Part shown: one piece after another, positions 38,801-47,219 of the stretch | Numbering within the stretch: the first letter of the stretch is position 1 | Layout of the letters: every line of letters starts with the position of its first letter | Source: Desulfovibrionaceae bacterium | Lineage (GTDB): Bacteria; Desulfobacterota; Desulfovibrionia; Desulfovibrionales; Desulfovibrionaceae | DNA: 49,174 nucleotides | Direction: 5' to 3' | Assembly (NCBI GenBank): GCA_017454105.1 | Contig: JAFTDR010000092.1 | Coordinates: forward strand, 1-49,174 | Made by a program: the position numbers and the translations under genes | The notes under the pieces: model-generated | Database searches by the model: none | What the model saw: the letters and a program-made list of their open reading frames with translations, nothing else | Told to the model about the DNA's origin: nothing

Positions 38801-39559
38801 ATGTTCTTTTCATCTTCATCCAACTGGCTTTTTGGCAAGGCCGATACGGGCAAACCGACACTCTTCTGTCTCCCCTATGCGGGCGGCGGGGCCTCTGTCT
38901 ACCGCAATTGGAACACGCATCTCTCCCCACTCACAGGCGTTGTGGCCATACAATTGCCCGGCAGGGAAGAGCGGATCAATGAAGCGCGCTACTACAGTAT
39001 CGTTGATCTAGTGGATGCGATCTTCGAAGCGGAAGCAGAGGATGGCCCCTGGTTTACAAAGAAAAGCGTGCTTTTTGGACACAGCATGGGGGCAAAAATA
39101 GCCTTTGAAATAGCCCAGCGTCTTGAGGCGGAAGGCCGTCCCCCAGCCCTCCTCCTTGTCTCAGGGAGCCGTCCGCCGGCTATGCCAAGCAAACGGCACA
39201 TCTGTGATTTGGACGACGCGGACTTTGACGACGAGCTCCGCCATTTGGCTGGAACGCCTGAGGCAATCTTGCAGGAAAAAGAACTTATGTGTCTTTTGCG
39301 CCCGCTCCTGCGCGCCGACTTTGCCATGGACGAGAACTATATCTCAAGCGCAACCCTAAATATCCCAATTGTCGCCTATGCGGGCGATGCGGACGATGAG
39401 GTCTCAGAGCCCGATCTGAGCGCTTGGGCCAAGCAGACGCACAGCTCATTTTCGTCGAATATAGTCCCAGGCGACCACTTCTTCTTAAAAAAACACGAGG
39501 CAGATTTTCTCTCACGTCTGCACTCGGATCTGACTCATTTTCTCGGAGAGGCCTCATGA
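38801..39559 (+). CDS. Type II thioesterase
   Basis: This 252-residue alpha/beta hydrolase of the external editing thioesterase family removes wrong or stalled acyl groups from carrier proteins of PKS/NRPS systems. It shows LFCLPYAGGGAS near the N-terminus, the nucleophile Ser95 in GHSMG, an acidic residue region GDADDEV, and the catalytic His226 in GDHFFL. The length is normal. It follows megasynthase D by 48 nt, with a strong hairpin between, and its TGA overlaps the ATG of the exporter gene (ATGA). Such editing would suit an assembly line that depends on loading of malonyl in trans, though that link is inference. Confidence 0.93.
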   Translation: MFFSSSSNWLFGKADTGKPTLFCLPYAGGGASVYRNWNTHLSPLTGVVAIQLPGREERINEARYYSIVDLVDAIFEAEAEDGPWFTKKSVLFGHSMGAKIAFEIAQRLEAEGRPPALLLVSGSRPPAMPSKRHICDLDDADFDDELRHLAGTPEAILQEKELMCLLRPLLRADFAMDENYISSATLNIPIVAYAGDADDEVSEPDLSAWAKQTHSSFSSNIVPGDHFFLKKHEADFLSRLHSDLTHFLGEAS

Positions 39560-41934
39560 CCTTGAAGCATGCGCAAGGGTACTTACAATTTCTTGAAAAG
39601 CACAAGGCCGCTCTCTTTTGTCTTATCCTAGCCATTGTGCTTTCCTCGGTCATAGCCCTGCGCCACATTGTCTACGACAATTCCGACGAAGCCTTTTTTA
39701 CCGAGGGAGATCCCACAGTCACAACCTTAAACCGCTTCCGCGAACTCTTTGGCAATGAAGACTTTGTCTCTCTCGCCATTCCCTTTGACAATGTCTTTTT
39801 GCGGGAGAATCTCCTTCTCTTACAATCCCTAGCGGAAACCCTGGACCGCGAGGTGCCGCATCTGCGTGAGGTCAAATGGCTTGGATCCGCAGAATACATC
39901 CGCGCCCACGGAAGCGAAGTTTTGGTCTCACCTGGCTTAGAGGAAATCCCAGAGTCCCAAGACGAGATCTATCGTTTTCGTGACGAAATTCTCCGTCTTG
40001 ACGATTTTGTCGATGTCTTAGTCTCCAAAGACTGCAAAATAGCCTGCATTGTGCTTGAAATTGAGCGCTACCCAAAGGACGCGCAGGATCCAAGAAAAGA
40101 TCTTGCGCCAAGTATCAAACGCGTCTTGGCACTCCCCCAATTTGCGCACCTAACAACCTATCTCACAGGACCGCCAATCCAGGACTATGAGACGGATGCG
40201 CTCACAAGCAGAGAAACAGCGCGCCTAACCCTCTTCTGTCTCTTGCTTGAGATTATTCTCCTCTACCGTATGGGCAATGGGATTCGCGCGGTCATTGCGC
40301 CAGTTGGTGTCATTCTTGTGAGCATTCTTGCGACCATGGGTCTTGTGAGCGCCTTGGGCCTCCCTGTCTCACTTATGTGCATCATGCTCCCAACCATGCT
40401 CTTTTCTGTGTGTATCGGGGACACAGTCCACATCATCGCAGAGTACCAGATACGCCGCGCAGCAGGCTTTGGCCTAAATGACGCGCTTGCGACAACTCTG
40501 GCCCAAATCGCTAAACCCTGTCTGTTCACCTCGCTCACAACAATGATGGGCTTCTGCTCCTTTGTGACCACAGACATTGTGCCAATCCGCATGGCGGGCA
40601 TCTATTCCGCGCTCGGTGTCCTTTTAGCCTTCTGTTTCTCCCTTGTGCTCACCCCGCTTGTCTATTTTTGCGGCAATGAGGAGACGCGGAAGACAAGCAC
40701 CTTCCACGCCCGCTGTATAAATTGGCTGCACAATACACTTTCCGCAATAACCCTCTGGTCGCTCAACCACGCCCGCGCCGTGCTCATCTTCTTTGTGCTG
40801 ACATCTGTTTTGGGCGTGCTTCTCTTTCAGACGACGCATATTGAGACCAATCTTGTGCGCGATATCGATCCCTGCGAAAAACTCCGCCGCGACTCGGATT
40901 TCTTTGACGCTTCCATGGGCGGCGCCATGGCCCTTGAACTTATCGTCGACAGTGGGCGCGAAAATGGGGCGAGGGACATCAACTTTCTGCGCGATATGGA
41001 ACGCCTCCAGCGCTATGCCGAAAGCCTCCCTGGGACCACAAAGACGCACAGCATTGTGGACATAATTAAACGCGTAAACGAGGCCCTGCACAACGAAGAC
41101 CACAGCTACTTCGCCCTGCCGCCAAGTCAGGAACGCGCAAGTCAGTACCTCTTCTTCTATGAGACAAGCGGAGGAAAAAATCTCGACCGGGAACTCTCGC
41201 TGCTCTCAGACACAGCAAGAATCCACATCCAAACGCTCACCATGGGAACCGCGGCCGTTCAAGACTTCATCGCCAAGATGAACAACTTTGTTGCACAAGA
41301 ACTTGGCGGAAGGCTTGCGGTCTCCTACACAGGGCATATGGCTATTGTCGCCGCCATGGCGGACTATGTCCGAAGCGGGCAGATGGTAAGTTTACTCGCG
41401 GCTCTTATAACCATCACCCTCATGATGTTCCTCTGCCTCCGCTCTCTCCCCATGGCGCTTTTAAGCATGCTGCCCAATATCGCAACCATCTGTCTTCCAC
41501 TTGGCTTTATGGGTCTTTTTTCTGTGCCCATGAGCCTTGTGCTTATGATCTTCTCCTCAGTCATTATCGGCGTAGCCGTTGACACAACCACGCATTTCTA
41601 TGTCTCCTGCAAGCGCTTTTTTAGTGAAACAGGCGACTATTACGCAAGCATACTCAAAACCATTGCTCTTGTCGGCCAACCGGCCACTTTCACGATGCTC
41701 TCTCTGGTCCTAGGCTTTCTGCTCTTTACCATTTCGCACATCACAACCCAGGTCCAGTTTGGCCTCCTTGGCGCCTGCGCCTTTTTCTACGGTTGGCTTG
41801 CAGACATAACACTCTCTCCCGCTCTTCTTGTCCTCTTTCACCCCCTAGGACCAGACGATCCAAACGTTCGGAGGAATCATGCCCCATCGCCTACTCTGTC
41901 TCTTCCTAAGCCTGACCCTTGCCTTAAGCCTTAG
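39556..41934 (+). CDS. RND-superfamily (MmpL-type) exporter
   Basis: This inner-membrane protein of 792 residues is predicted to move a lipophilic substrate with proton motive force. The start at ATG 39556 overlaps the thioesterase stop. One membrane segment lies near residues 20-38. A large periplasmic loop follows, then a cluster of segments (LTLFCLLLEIILLY, AVIAPVGVILVSILATMGLV, LMCIMLPTMLFSVCIGDTVH). The same pattern repeats in the second half (LLAALITITLMMFLCLRSLP, LVLMIFSSVIIGVAVDTTTH). The paired GDTVH and AVDTTTH motifs are the internal-repeat signature of the family. It shares the operon with LolA-like and barrel proteins, so all three probably form an envelope-spanning route for the cluster product. 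The specific substrate is not proven. Confidence 0.88.
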   Translation: MTLKHAQGYLQFLEKHKAALFCLILAIVLSSVIALRHIVYDNSDEAFFTEGDPTVTTLNRFRELFGNEDFVSLAIPFDNVFLRENLLLLQSLAETLDREVPHLREVKWLGSAEYIRAHGSEVLVSPGLEEIPESQDEIYRFRDEILRLDDFVDVLVSKDCKIACIVLEIERYPKDAQDPRKDLAPSIKRVLALPQFAHLTTYLTGPPIQDYETDALTSRETARLTLFCLLLEIILLYRMGNGIRAVIAPVGVILVSILATMGLVSALGLPVSLMCIMLPTMLFSVCIGDTVHIIAEYQIRRAAGFGLNDALATTLAQIAKPCLFTSLTTMMGFCSFVTTDIVPIRMAGIYSALGVLLAFCFSLVLTPLVYFCGNEETRKTSTFHARCINWLHNTLSAITLWSLNHARAVLIFFVLTSVLGVLLFQTTHIETNLVRDIDPCEKLRRDSDFFDASMGGAMALELIVDSGRENGARDINFLRDMERLQRYAESLPGTTKTHSIVDIIKRVNEALHNEDHSYFALPPSQERASQYLFFYETSGGKNLDRELSLLSDTARIHIQTLTMGTAAVQDFIAKMNNFVAQELGGRLAVSYTGHMAIVAAMADYVRSGQMVSLLAALITITLMMFLCLRSLPMALLSMLPNIATICLPLGFMGLFSVPMSLVLMIFSSVIIGVAVDTTTHFYVSCKRFFSETGDYYASILKTIALVGQPATFTMLSLVLGFLLFTISHITTQVQFGLLGACAFFYGWLADITLSPALLVLFHPLGPDDPNVRRNHAPSPTLSLPKPDPCLKP

Positions 41935-42688
41935 CACAAAAGTCTTTGCCGATCCGGCCAAGCACGATCCGGCTAAGGATGGTTATGACCTTGCTGTTGC
42001 CATGGACAATGTCGACACAAGTAATGACTCCTACAGCGAAGCTGTGATGACCATAACGCGGGGCAGTAAGACCCTAAAGCGCATTTTTAAAACCTATTCC
42101 AAACACTTCGGCAAAGATGGCAAGGACGAATACAGTCTGCTCGTCTTTGATAAGCCTGCCGATGTCAATGGCACAAAATATCTTGTCTGGAGCTATCGCG
42201 GTCTGGATAAAGACGACGATATGTGGGTCTATCTCCCAGCAGAGAGCCTTGTTCGGCGAATCAGCGGCTCAAGCAAATTTGCGTCCTTTATGCGCAGCGA
42301 TCTCTCAAACGAGGACATCCAAAACCTCGACGACGTTGATGAATATACCTACCAGCACAAGGGAGAGGCGGTCGTTGACGGCATACCCTGCTATGTGCTT
42401 GAGCGCTATCCTAAGAAAGGCAAGGAAACCCAGTACTCAAAACAGGTGCAATGGGTGCGCAAAGATATCCTCCTCCGCTACAAGGCGGACTACTACGACA
42501 CCAAGAACAGACTCATCAAGAAACTCACCTTCTTAAATCCGCAAAAGGTGGACGGTATCTGGACAATTCTCCACATGCGCGTCGAGCGCCCGAAGGAGGG
42601 CTCAGTCACCGACATAGAGTGGAACACCATGCGGTACAATGTCGGTCTGGCAGACAGCTATTTTGAACACAGCGCTCTCCAACGCTAA
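41879..42688 (+). CDS. LolA-like periplasmic lipoprotein-sorting protein
   Basis: The 269-residue protein has a clear signal peptide (MPHRLLCLFLSLTLALSLST, probable cut near VFA-D at 25). The mature part matches the LolA-like outer membrane lipoprotein-sorting family: TITRGSKTLKRIF, the DMWVYLP..LVRRISGSSK segment and alternating beta strands that form a half-barrel able to shelter lipid. The gene begins inside the exporter gene (56-bp overlap) after a good GGAGGAA ribosome-binding site. Proteins of this family are often encoded beside RND exporters, where they are thought to carry the substrate across the periplasm. A hairpin lies after the stop. Confidence 0.85.
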   Translation: MPHRLLCLFLSLTLALSLSTKVFADPAKHDPAKDGYDLAVAMDNVDTSNDSYSEAVMTITRGSKTLKRIFKTYSKHFGKDGKDEYSLLVFDKPADVNGTKYLVWSYRGLDKDDDMWVYLPAESLVRRISGSSKFASFMRSDLSNEDIQNLDDVDEYTYQHKGEAVVDGIPCYVLERYPKKGKETQYSKQVQWVRKDILLRYKADYYDTKNRLIKKLTFLNPQKVDGIWTILHMRVERPKEGSVTDIEWNTMRYNVGLADSYFEHSALQR

Positions 42689-42693
42689 GATCG

Positions 42694-42716
42694 AGGGGGG
42701 AGATTCTCTCCCCCCT
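42694..42716 (+). promoter_or_regulatory. G/C-only-rich hairpin between LolA-like and barrel genes
   Basis: AGGGGGGAGA (42694-42703), loop TTC, and its exact complement TCTCCCCCCT (42707-42716) lie 5 nt after the stop of the LolA-like gene and 16 nt before the next ATG. There is no T-run. It may block 3' exonucleases or reduce translation of the barrel gene, whose ribosome-binding site is weak. Confidence 0.6.
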
Positions 42717-42732
42717 GTGGAATCAATCTCTC

Positions 42733-44007
42733 ATGTTGCGCACGATCACCTCTTTTTTTCTCGCACTCTTTGTTCTCTTGATTGCGAACACGCCCTCTGC
42801 GAACATGCTCGACACACTGCGCGCAAACTCGTCACTTGCGGGCTATGCCCAGGCCACCTACCGGCAGTCTGTCCACAAAAAGCACCCTCTTGCCGCAACC
42901 GTACGCTTGGCGCTAGAGGCCACAATCAACAAGGATTCCTGGATTCGGGGCTTTGTGTCCGGCTACGGGGACATTGATTTCTCAGTCCCAGGCAGAGATT
43001 CCGACGAAGCCCTGATCACCCCAGAACTCTCCGAAGGCTACATAACCCTCGACTCCCGCTACTTGGACTGCATTATCGGCATGCAGCACATCAGATGGGG
43101 GGAAGCCGATAGCCTCTCAACTTTTGATATCATTAATCCCATCGACTACCGCAATCCCATCTCAACTGCGCGCAGCAGTCAGAGGCTTGCGGTCGGGGCC
43201 ATTGATCTTCGGGGGAATCTAAACGGCGTAGGTCTCCTCGATCTTGTCCTCATTCCTTTCCCGCGCATGAGCCGCCTGCCGGAATACGGGGCCACATGGG
43301 AAGACAAGGACCTGCACACCATGCGCCGCACAGTCGCAAGCACCCCTTGGATTCATGCGACCGAGGAGGAGGGCCCCTATGAGCCGGAAGTTGCGGCGAG
43401 ACTCAAATTCTTCCGCCCAGGCTATGATTTCGCTTTTCTCTTCTACCGGGGCTATGAACACGAACCGCTCTACACCGCAAGCTTTTCCCCACAAACCATG
43501 AGCGCGCGCTTACATGAAACCTACGAAATCTACCAGGCCTACGGGGCAAGCATCGCGATCTCCGTTCTTGAGGCAACACTGCGCGGAGAATGCACGCTCA
43601 AACACGACTATCCCTTCCAATCGGACCAGATTGCCATTGAAAAACGCAATGATTTCGAAACCATCATTGGAATAGACCGCAATTTTCTAACCAACTTGAA
43701 CGTCAACCTCCAGGCATTTTATTTTGCCCACGACGGCGATGAGGTGAGCGGCAAGGACAGACAACGTTATGGTGGGACCTGGTCGCTTTCGGACAAATTC
43801 CTAGACGACGCTCTTAAGGCCGGAGTGCGCGGAGAGGTCTTTATGAACAACGGCGACTCCTGTGTCGAACTCTTCGCTGAATACGAATACGACGACAATC
43901 TCCGCTTTTTTGCGGGCTATATGCTCTTTGGCGGGGACGAAAAAAACGACCTCGGTCAGTTTGACCAAAACGACCACGTCTATCTCGGTGTCAAATACTC
44001 CTTCTAA
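42733..44007 (+). CDS. Outer-membrane beta-barrel protein, DUF1302-like
   Basis: The 424-residue protein has an N-terminal signal peptide (MLRTITSFFLALFVLLIANT, cleavage near PSA-N). It is rich in amphipathic strands with aromatic girdle residues and ends in KYSF, the C-terminal Phe typical of barrels assembled by BAM. The sequence AIDLRGNLNGVGLLDLVLIPFPRM and the IIGMQHIRWGEADS region fit the DUF1302-type family often found next to RND exporters and LolA-like proteins. It is probably the outer-membrane exit or receiving site for the exported product. It is not a TonB-dependent receptor: no plug domain or TonB box is seen. Confidence 0.72.
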   Translation: MLRTITSFFLALFVLLIANTPSANMLDTLRANSSLAGYAQATYRQSVHKKHPLAATVRLALEATINKDSWIRGFVSGYGDIDFSVPGRDSDEALITPELSEGYITLDSRYLDCIIGMQHIRWGEADSLSTFDIINPIDYRNPISTARSSQRLAVGAIDLRGNLNGVGLLDLVLIPFPRMSRLPEYGATWEDKDLHTMRRTVASTPWIHATEEEGPYEPEVAARLKFFRPGYDFAFLFYRGYEHEPLYTASFSPQTMSARLHETYEIYQAYGASIAISVLEATLRGECTLKHDYPFQSDQIAIEKRNDFETIIGIDRNFLTNLNVNLQAFYFAHDGDEVSGKDRQRYGGTWSLSDKFLDDALKAGVRGEVFMNNGDSCVELFAEYEYDDNLRFFAGYMLFGGDEKNDLGQFDQNDHVYLGVKYSF

Positions 44008-44022
44008 CCGTAAGGACCATCT

Positions 44023-44859
44023 ATGCTCAATGTCGAGGACAGTCTAAGCGACGCGGTGGAACAGACACTGCTCATTCCCCTCTGGTGCTGCGCAAATCCC
44101 TGTCGCGCAAATCCTGAGGCATCCTATGATCCTATGGCCGTCCGCGTTATTCAAACCATAGACTTTGACTTTTCAAACATAAAAAAATCCTTCAAGGAAT
44201 ACGGCCAAGTGTGCTGTTTAGCGCGCGAAATGCATATAGACCGCTGTGTGAGCGATTTTCTGGCCAAAAATCCCGAAGGAACAATTGTCAATCTTGGCTG
44301 CGGCTTTAGCACAGCTGCTTTTCGCACAAAACGCCCAAGCGGCCTGTGGTACGATATCGATCAGCCACCTGTCATTGAGGCGCGCCGCAAAATTTTACCT
44401 GAAGATAACGGGGAAATCCTTCTCGCCTACGATATGTACGATCCGGCCTGGATGAATGAGATCGCCTACTCTCAAGACAAGGGCATTCTCTTTCTTGCTG
44501 CCGGAGTCTTCCACTACCAGGACCCCAAACTTCTCTTAGCCTTTCTCTCGCTTCTTGCCGGAAGGTACCCTCTAGGCAGTCTGGTCTTTGACGCGGTCTC
44601 GCGCCTTGGCATGCGCATAAGCAATGCCTATGTCAAACGCGCAGGCAATACGGACGCAACCATGCGCTTTTATGTCCGCTCGAAAGAGTCGCTCAAAAAA
44701 GCCTCCCCCCATTTTGCACGTGTTTCAACAGAGCCCTATTTCGCAAGCTTTCCCAAATGTGATTTGACCCTCTCAAGCCGCGTGAATATTGCCCTAGTCA
44801 AACTCTTCTCCATGCTCTTCTTCGTCACAATCGCCTTTAGCCCAAGCAACGAGGCCTAG
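44023..44859 (+). CDS. LCM-family (TcmP-like) SAM-dependent methyltransferase
   Basis: The 278-residue protein resembles the leucine carboxyl methyltransferase superfamily, which includes polyketide O-methyltransferases. It shows IVNLGCGFSTAAFR, which binds SAM, then WYDIDQPPVIEARRKILP, AYDMYDPAW and FLAAGVFHYQDP. These follow the family order. The ribosome-binding site TAAGGA precedes ATG 44023. Position in the operon suggests it tailors the product, for example the enol of the beta-keto left by module A or the terminal carboxylate. A hydrophobic C-terminal stretch (LVKLFSMLFFVTIAF) could attach it to the membrane. The substrate is inference. Confidence 0.75.
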   Translation: MLNVEDSLSDAVEQTLLIPLWCCANPCRANPEASYDPMAVRVIQTIDFDFSNIKKSFKEYGQVCCLAREMHIDRCVSDFLAKNPEGTIVNLGCGFSTAAFRTKRPSGLWYDIDQPPVIEARRKILPEDNGEILLAYDMYDPAWMNEIAYSQDKGILFLAAGVFHYQDPKLLLAFLSLLAGRYPLGSLVFDAVSRLGMRISNAYVKRAGNTDATMRFYVRSKESLKKASPHFARVSTEPYFASFPKCDLTLSSRVNIALVKLFSMLFFVTIAFSPSNEA

Positions 44860-44869
44860 TTGCTCGCAT

Positions 44870-45643
44870 ATGCCGCACATCGATATCTGGCTCTTTGCTC
44901 TTGGAGATTGGGCCCCCTCCTGGGTCTTTTCCATTTTAGAAGGAGCCGAAGTGGCCCGTGCAGACAAATTTCTAAGAAAATCCGACAGAGCGCATTTCGC
45001 GCTCTGCCGGGCGACGGTCAAAACAATCCTCGCCTCCTACCTGGCGCTTCCGCCACAAACACTCTCCTTTTCCCTGGGACCCTATGGGAAACCCTCTCTC
45101 CCAAATTCGCCCATCTCCTTCAATATCTCCCACACTGCCACCCATGCCTGTCTCGCCATTTCAAGAAGCAGCCTTCCCTTAGGCTGCGACATCGAATGTG
45201 TCCGCCCATCCCTTGATCCCATGGCCCTTGCCAGCTATTTTGCGCCTGAAGAACAAAGGCTTTTGCACCATGAGCAAAACGCTTCAAAGCGTTCAAAGCT
45301 CTTCTATCAAATGTGGGTGCGCAAGGAGGCCGTAATGAAAGCAAGCGGTCTAGGCCTCTTAGCGGGGCTTGACCATATACTCGCGATACGCGACACAGTC
45401 ACGGTCACAGCGGATGCGGGAATTAAAGAGCCTGCCTGGTTTTCCCCTGGCACAACGCTCTTTAGAGACACGGAAATGGCCGTCGCCATCCCAAGCACGC
45501 ACACACCCTGCACACTCGCCTACGGCACACTTTCGTTCTCCTCCCTGCAACACTTTCCCGCACTCACAGAGAGTATCCAAAGTCTCCGTGCCCGCTTTGC
45601 CGCGAAAAGACCGCTATCCAATACCGTGATTCCCCTAACCTGA
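44870..45643 (+). CDS. Sfp-type 4'-phosphopantetheinyl transferase
   Basis: The 257-residue enzyme converts apo carrier proteins to holo form by adding phosphopantetheine from CoA. All motifs are present: GPYGKPSLP, FNISHT, the Mg-binding GCDIECV (Asp107, Glu109) and WVRKEAVMKASG (Glu153, Lys157). Length and motif spacing fit the Sfp (type II) group, not AcpS. It lies 10 nt after the methyltransferase gene and ends the operon; no clear ribosome-binding site is seen, so it may depend on coupling. It would prime the seven carrier domains of the four megasynthases. Confidence 0.94.
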   Translation: MPHIDIWLFALGDWAPSWVFSILEGAEVARADKFLRKSDRAHFALCRATVKTILASYLALPPQTLSFSLGPYGKPSLPNSPISFNISHTATHACLAISRSSLPLGCDIECVRPSLDPMALASYFAPEEQRLLHHEQNASKRSKLFYQMWVRKEAVMKASGLGLLAGLDHILAIRDTVTVTADAGIKEPAWFSPGTTLFRDTEMAVAIPSTHTPCTLAYGTLSFSSLQHFPALTESIQSLRARFAAKRPLSNTVIPLT

Positions 45644-45656
45644 CGCTCACAAGAGA

Positions 45657-45688
45657 TTGCGGTCGTAAAAAAATCTTGCCGACCGCAA
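45657..45688 (+). repeat. Inverted repeat after the biosynthetic operon
   Basis: TTGCGGTCG (45657-45665) pairs exactly with CGACCGCAA (45680-45688) around a 14-nt A-rich loop, starting 13 nt after the last stop of the operon. No T-run follows, so it is at best a weak terminator. The left arm plus A-run is the reverse-oriented form of the short repeat at 8827-8856 and 47331-47357. Confidence 0.5.
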
Positions 45689-45924
45689 CTCTGTCGCTGT
45701 ATTTCTGGATAAAGTATACGCAAGAGACTGTACGCTTGCGCACGTGTGCAAAGATGTCAGTTTTCTCTCGCGCAGGCTGAGTTCACAAGTCATGGGACAG
45801 GTACGCGTATGGTTGCGCACAAAGCTTGCCTGCTCGCACAGGCTCTCTGTCTTCTTTCGAGATTGTATGCACAAAAAGCTCTTTTTGAGAGACTCTTGGT
45901 ACACTTTCTCTGTGTCAAAAGCCC

Positions 45925-45955
45925 AAAAAAAAGCCACACCCAATTGAGGTGTGGC
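45925..45955 (-). terminator. Rho-independent terminator (minus strand)
   Basis: Read on the minus strand, GCCACACC, a 7-nt loop, and GGTGTGGC form a perfect 8-bp stem followed directly by eight T residues. This is a strong intrinsic terminator pointing left. It most likely ends the transcript of the minus-strand WbsX-type gene at 46197-47219, which would then run through the palindromic element at 45960-46099. Confidence 0.8.
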
Positions 45956-45959
45956 CATA

Positions 45960-46099
45960 GATGTCGTTCAATATTACGATTCGAGAAGTTGATTGCAATG
46001 AGTGGCGATCCCGCACTGTGAGAGTATCAGGCCTCTCTGCCGTAAACTCCCCCAGTCTATTGCAATCAACCAGTAGAACCGTAATATACTCGCGACGTC
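45960..46099. repeat. 140-bp MITE-like palindromic element
   Basis: The two ends are imperfect inverted repeats of about 40 bp. The inner parts match exactly (GTTGATTGCAAT at 45988-45999 against ATTGCAATCAAC at 46059-46070). The outer parts share ATATTACG.TTC and GA.GTCG. The unpaired centre is 59 nt (46000-46058). No coding capacity exists. It could be a non-autonomous transposable element or a structured RNA lying in the 3' untranslated region of the WbsX-type gene. Confidence 0.6.
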
Positions 46100-46196
46100 T
46101 TTGAGTTCTTAGGCAATGCCCAGACTATTGCCATAAAGGGGAGGAAGACGAGTACAAAGGGTCGAAGCATAGATTATGCCGCAAGACGCTGTCTTG

Positions 46197-47219
46197 TCAC
46201 ATGGTTTGGAAAGGGCGAAAAAGGCGCAGATAGCTGTCCCCAAAGCGCTCATCAGGCTCTATATGGCAGCCTTCGCCCCATTCATTCCAGGCATTGACAA
46301 AAATATACTGCATTGCTGGGGGAAGAATCTTCTCTGTATAGCTGCGTAAAAAATCAAGCATAGACTTAAAAAGACGGGGATTTGCACCCGTACAGGCTAT
46401 CCCGTGTATGCCCCGGCGCGCTGTATTGTCCCAGCCAGGAAAAGCGCAGCGCATGCGCGCATACGGCGGAATTTCTTTATGGAGCATGAAGGATACCGTC
46501 TTTCCGTAGTCAATGCGTACGGGGAGTTCGCCTTCTTGAGAGACATGGTTTTCCCTGCGCCAATTGGGGGCAAACTCAACCATGCAGTCAAGGCCTACGT
46601 GTGCTGGAAGCATGCCGGCATAGGCCTCAACTCCGGCCAGGCACATATCAGAAAAGCCGTGTTTTTGGCTCTCCTCACGCAATGTCTCGGCATAGAGCTG
46701 CATCATCGGGTGCCGTTCAGCGGCCCAGATAAGCAGAAGAGGTCGCCCATCAATTGTAATATACCTTTGATCCTCAAAATACGGTGAGAGCGCGTGGAAG
46801 AGAGCGCGCGCATTGGCACGAGAATAGGTCTGCCGAATAAATGTAGCCGAAGGGCCTATTCTATTGTCGTACCAGTCTGTGTGTACCCAGCACAGGCAAA
46901 AGCGATTTTTAATTGTGCGGTTCCGCAAAACGCTTTGCAGAGGTTTCTCAAGCAAGGTGTGACCGGCAAAATTGTAATAATAGTAGCAAAAAGCCGTGAG
47001 ACCGTTTGAAAAGGCCAAATCGTGCTGGTAGGCGAGAAATTTCTCGTTGAGCAGATTGTACCAGCCAACCATTTTGTGGGGAATATGCGGCTGATAATGC
47101 CCTGGAAAGAGCGGCTTGCTTTGGCGGACAATGTCCCACTCCGTGAATCCCTTTCCGTATATGGCGTCATTTTCCGGTATCGGATGAAACTGAGGCAGAT
47201 AGAAGGCAACACATTGCAT
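46197..47219 (-). CDS. WbsX-family glycan enzyme (GH99-like)
   Basis: The 340-residue protein begins at ATG 47219 as MQCVAFYLPQFHPIPENDAI, the classic start of the WbsX family in polysaccharide clusters. It also contains GKGFTEWDIV, FCYYYYNFAGHTLLEKPL, YITIDGRPLLLIW and FVNAWNEWGEGCHIEPDERF, all conserved in the family. An upstream extension of 56 codons to 47387 has no similarity and is rejected. Members are described as glycosyltransferases or GH99-like hydrolases acting on surface glycans; the exact reaction is unknown. It is transcribed away from the biosynthetic operon and ends at the terminator near 45940. Nothing ties it to the polyketide product except position. Confidence 0.85.
   Translation of the reverse strand: MQCVAFYLPQFHPIPENDAIYGKGFTEWDIVRQSKPLFPGHYQPHIPHKMVGWYNLLNEKFLAYQHDLAFSNGLTAFCYYYYNFAGHTLLEKPLQSVLRNRTIKNRFCLCWVHTDWYDNRIGPSATFIRQTYSRANARALFHALSPYFEDQRYITIDGRPLLLIWAAERHPMMQLYAETLREESQKHGFSDMCLAGVEAYAGMLPAHVGLDCMVEFAPNWRRENHVSQEGELPVRIDYGKTVSFMLHKEIPPYARMRCAFPGWDNTARRGIHGIACTGANPRLFKSMLDFLRSYTEKILPPAMQYIFVNAWNEWGEGCHIEPDERFGDSYLRLFRPFQTM

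Larger units (their letters stand above)
9471..45643 (+). other. Hybrid PKS/NRPS gene cluster, probable single operon
   Basis: Ten genes on one strand are separated by at most about 50 nt or overlap: four megasynthases, type II thioesterase, RND exporter, LolA-like protein, outer-membrane protein, methyltransferase and phosphopantetheinyl transferase. Reading the domains in order predicts priming by a fatty acyl-AMP ligase and three rounds of PKS extension, each followed by cysteine addition and cyclodehydration, then release by a thioesterase. Two perfect hairpins (38759-38790 and 42694-42716) sit between genes and may set differential expression. The whole unit reads as synthesis, activation and export of a lipid-like polythiazol(in)e. 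Confidence 0.9.

Noticed and set aside
39424..39555. N-terminal extension of the exporter to 39424
   Set aside because: It lies entirely inside the thioesterase gene, and ATG 39556 overlaps its stop in the usual ATGA manner and begins a typical pre-membrane helix.
9471..45643. A siderophore cluster of the yersiniabactin or pyochelin type
   Set aside because: Cy domains and cysteine A domains fit, but there is no salicylate activation, no TonB receptor, no siderophore ABC importer, and the chain starts from a fatty acid. I keep it only as one possibility.
45960..46099. A tRNA or 5S rRNA gene in the palindromic element
   Set aside because: No cloverleaf, T-loop or conserved rRNA motif can be read; the structure is a simple pair of inverted repeats.
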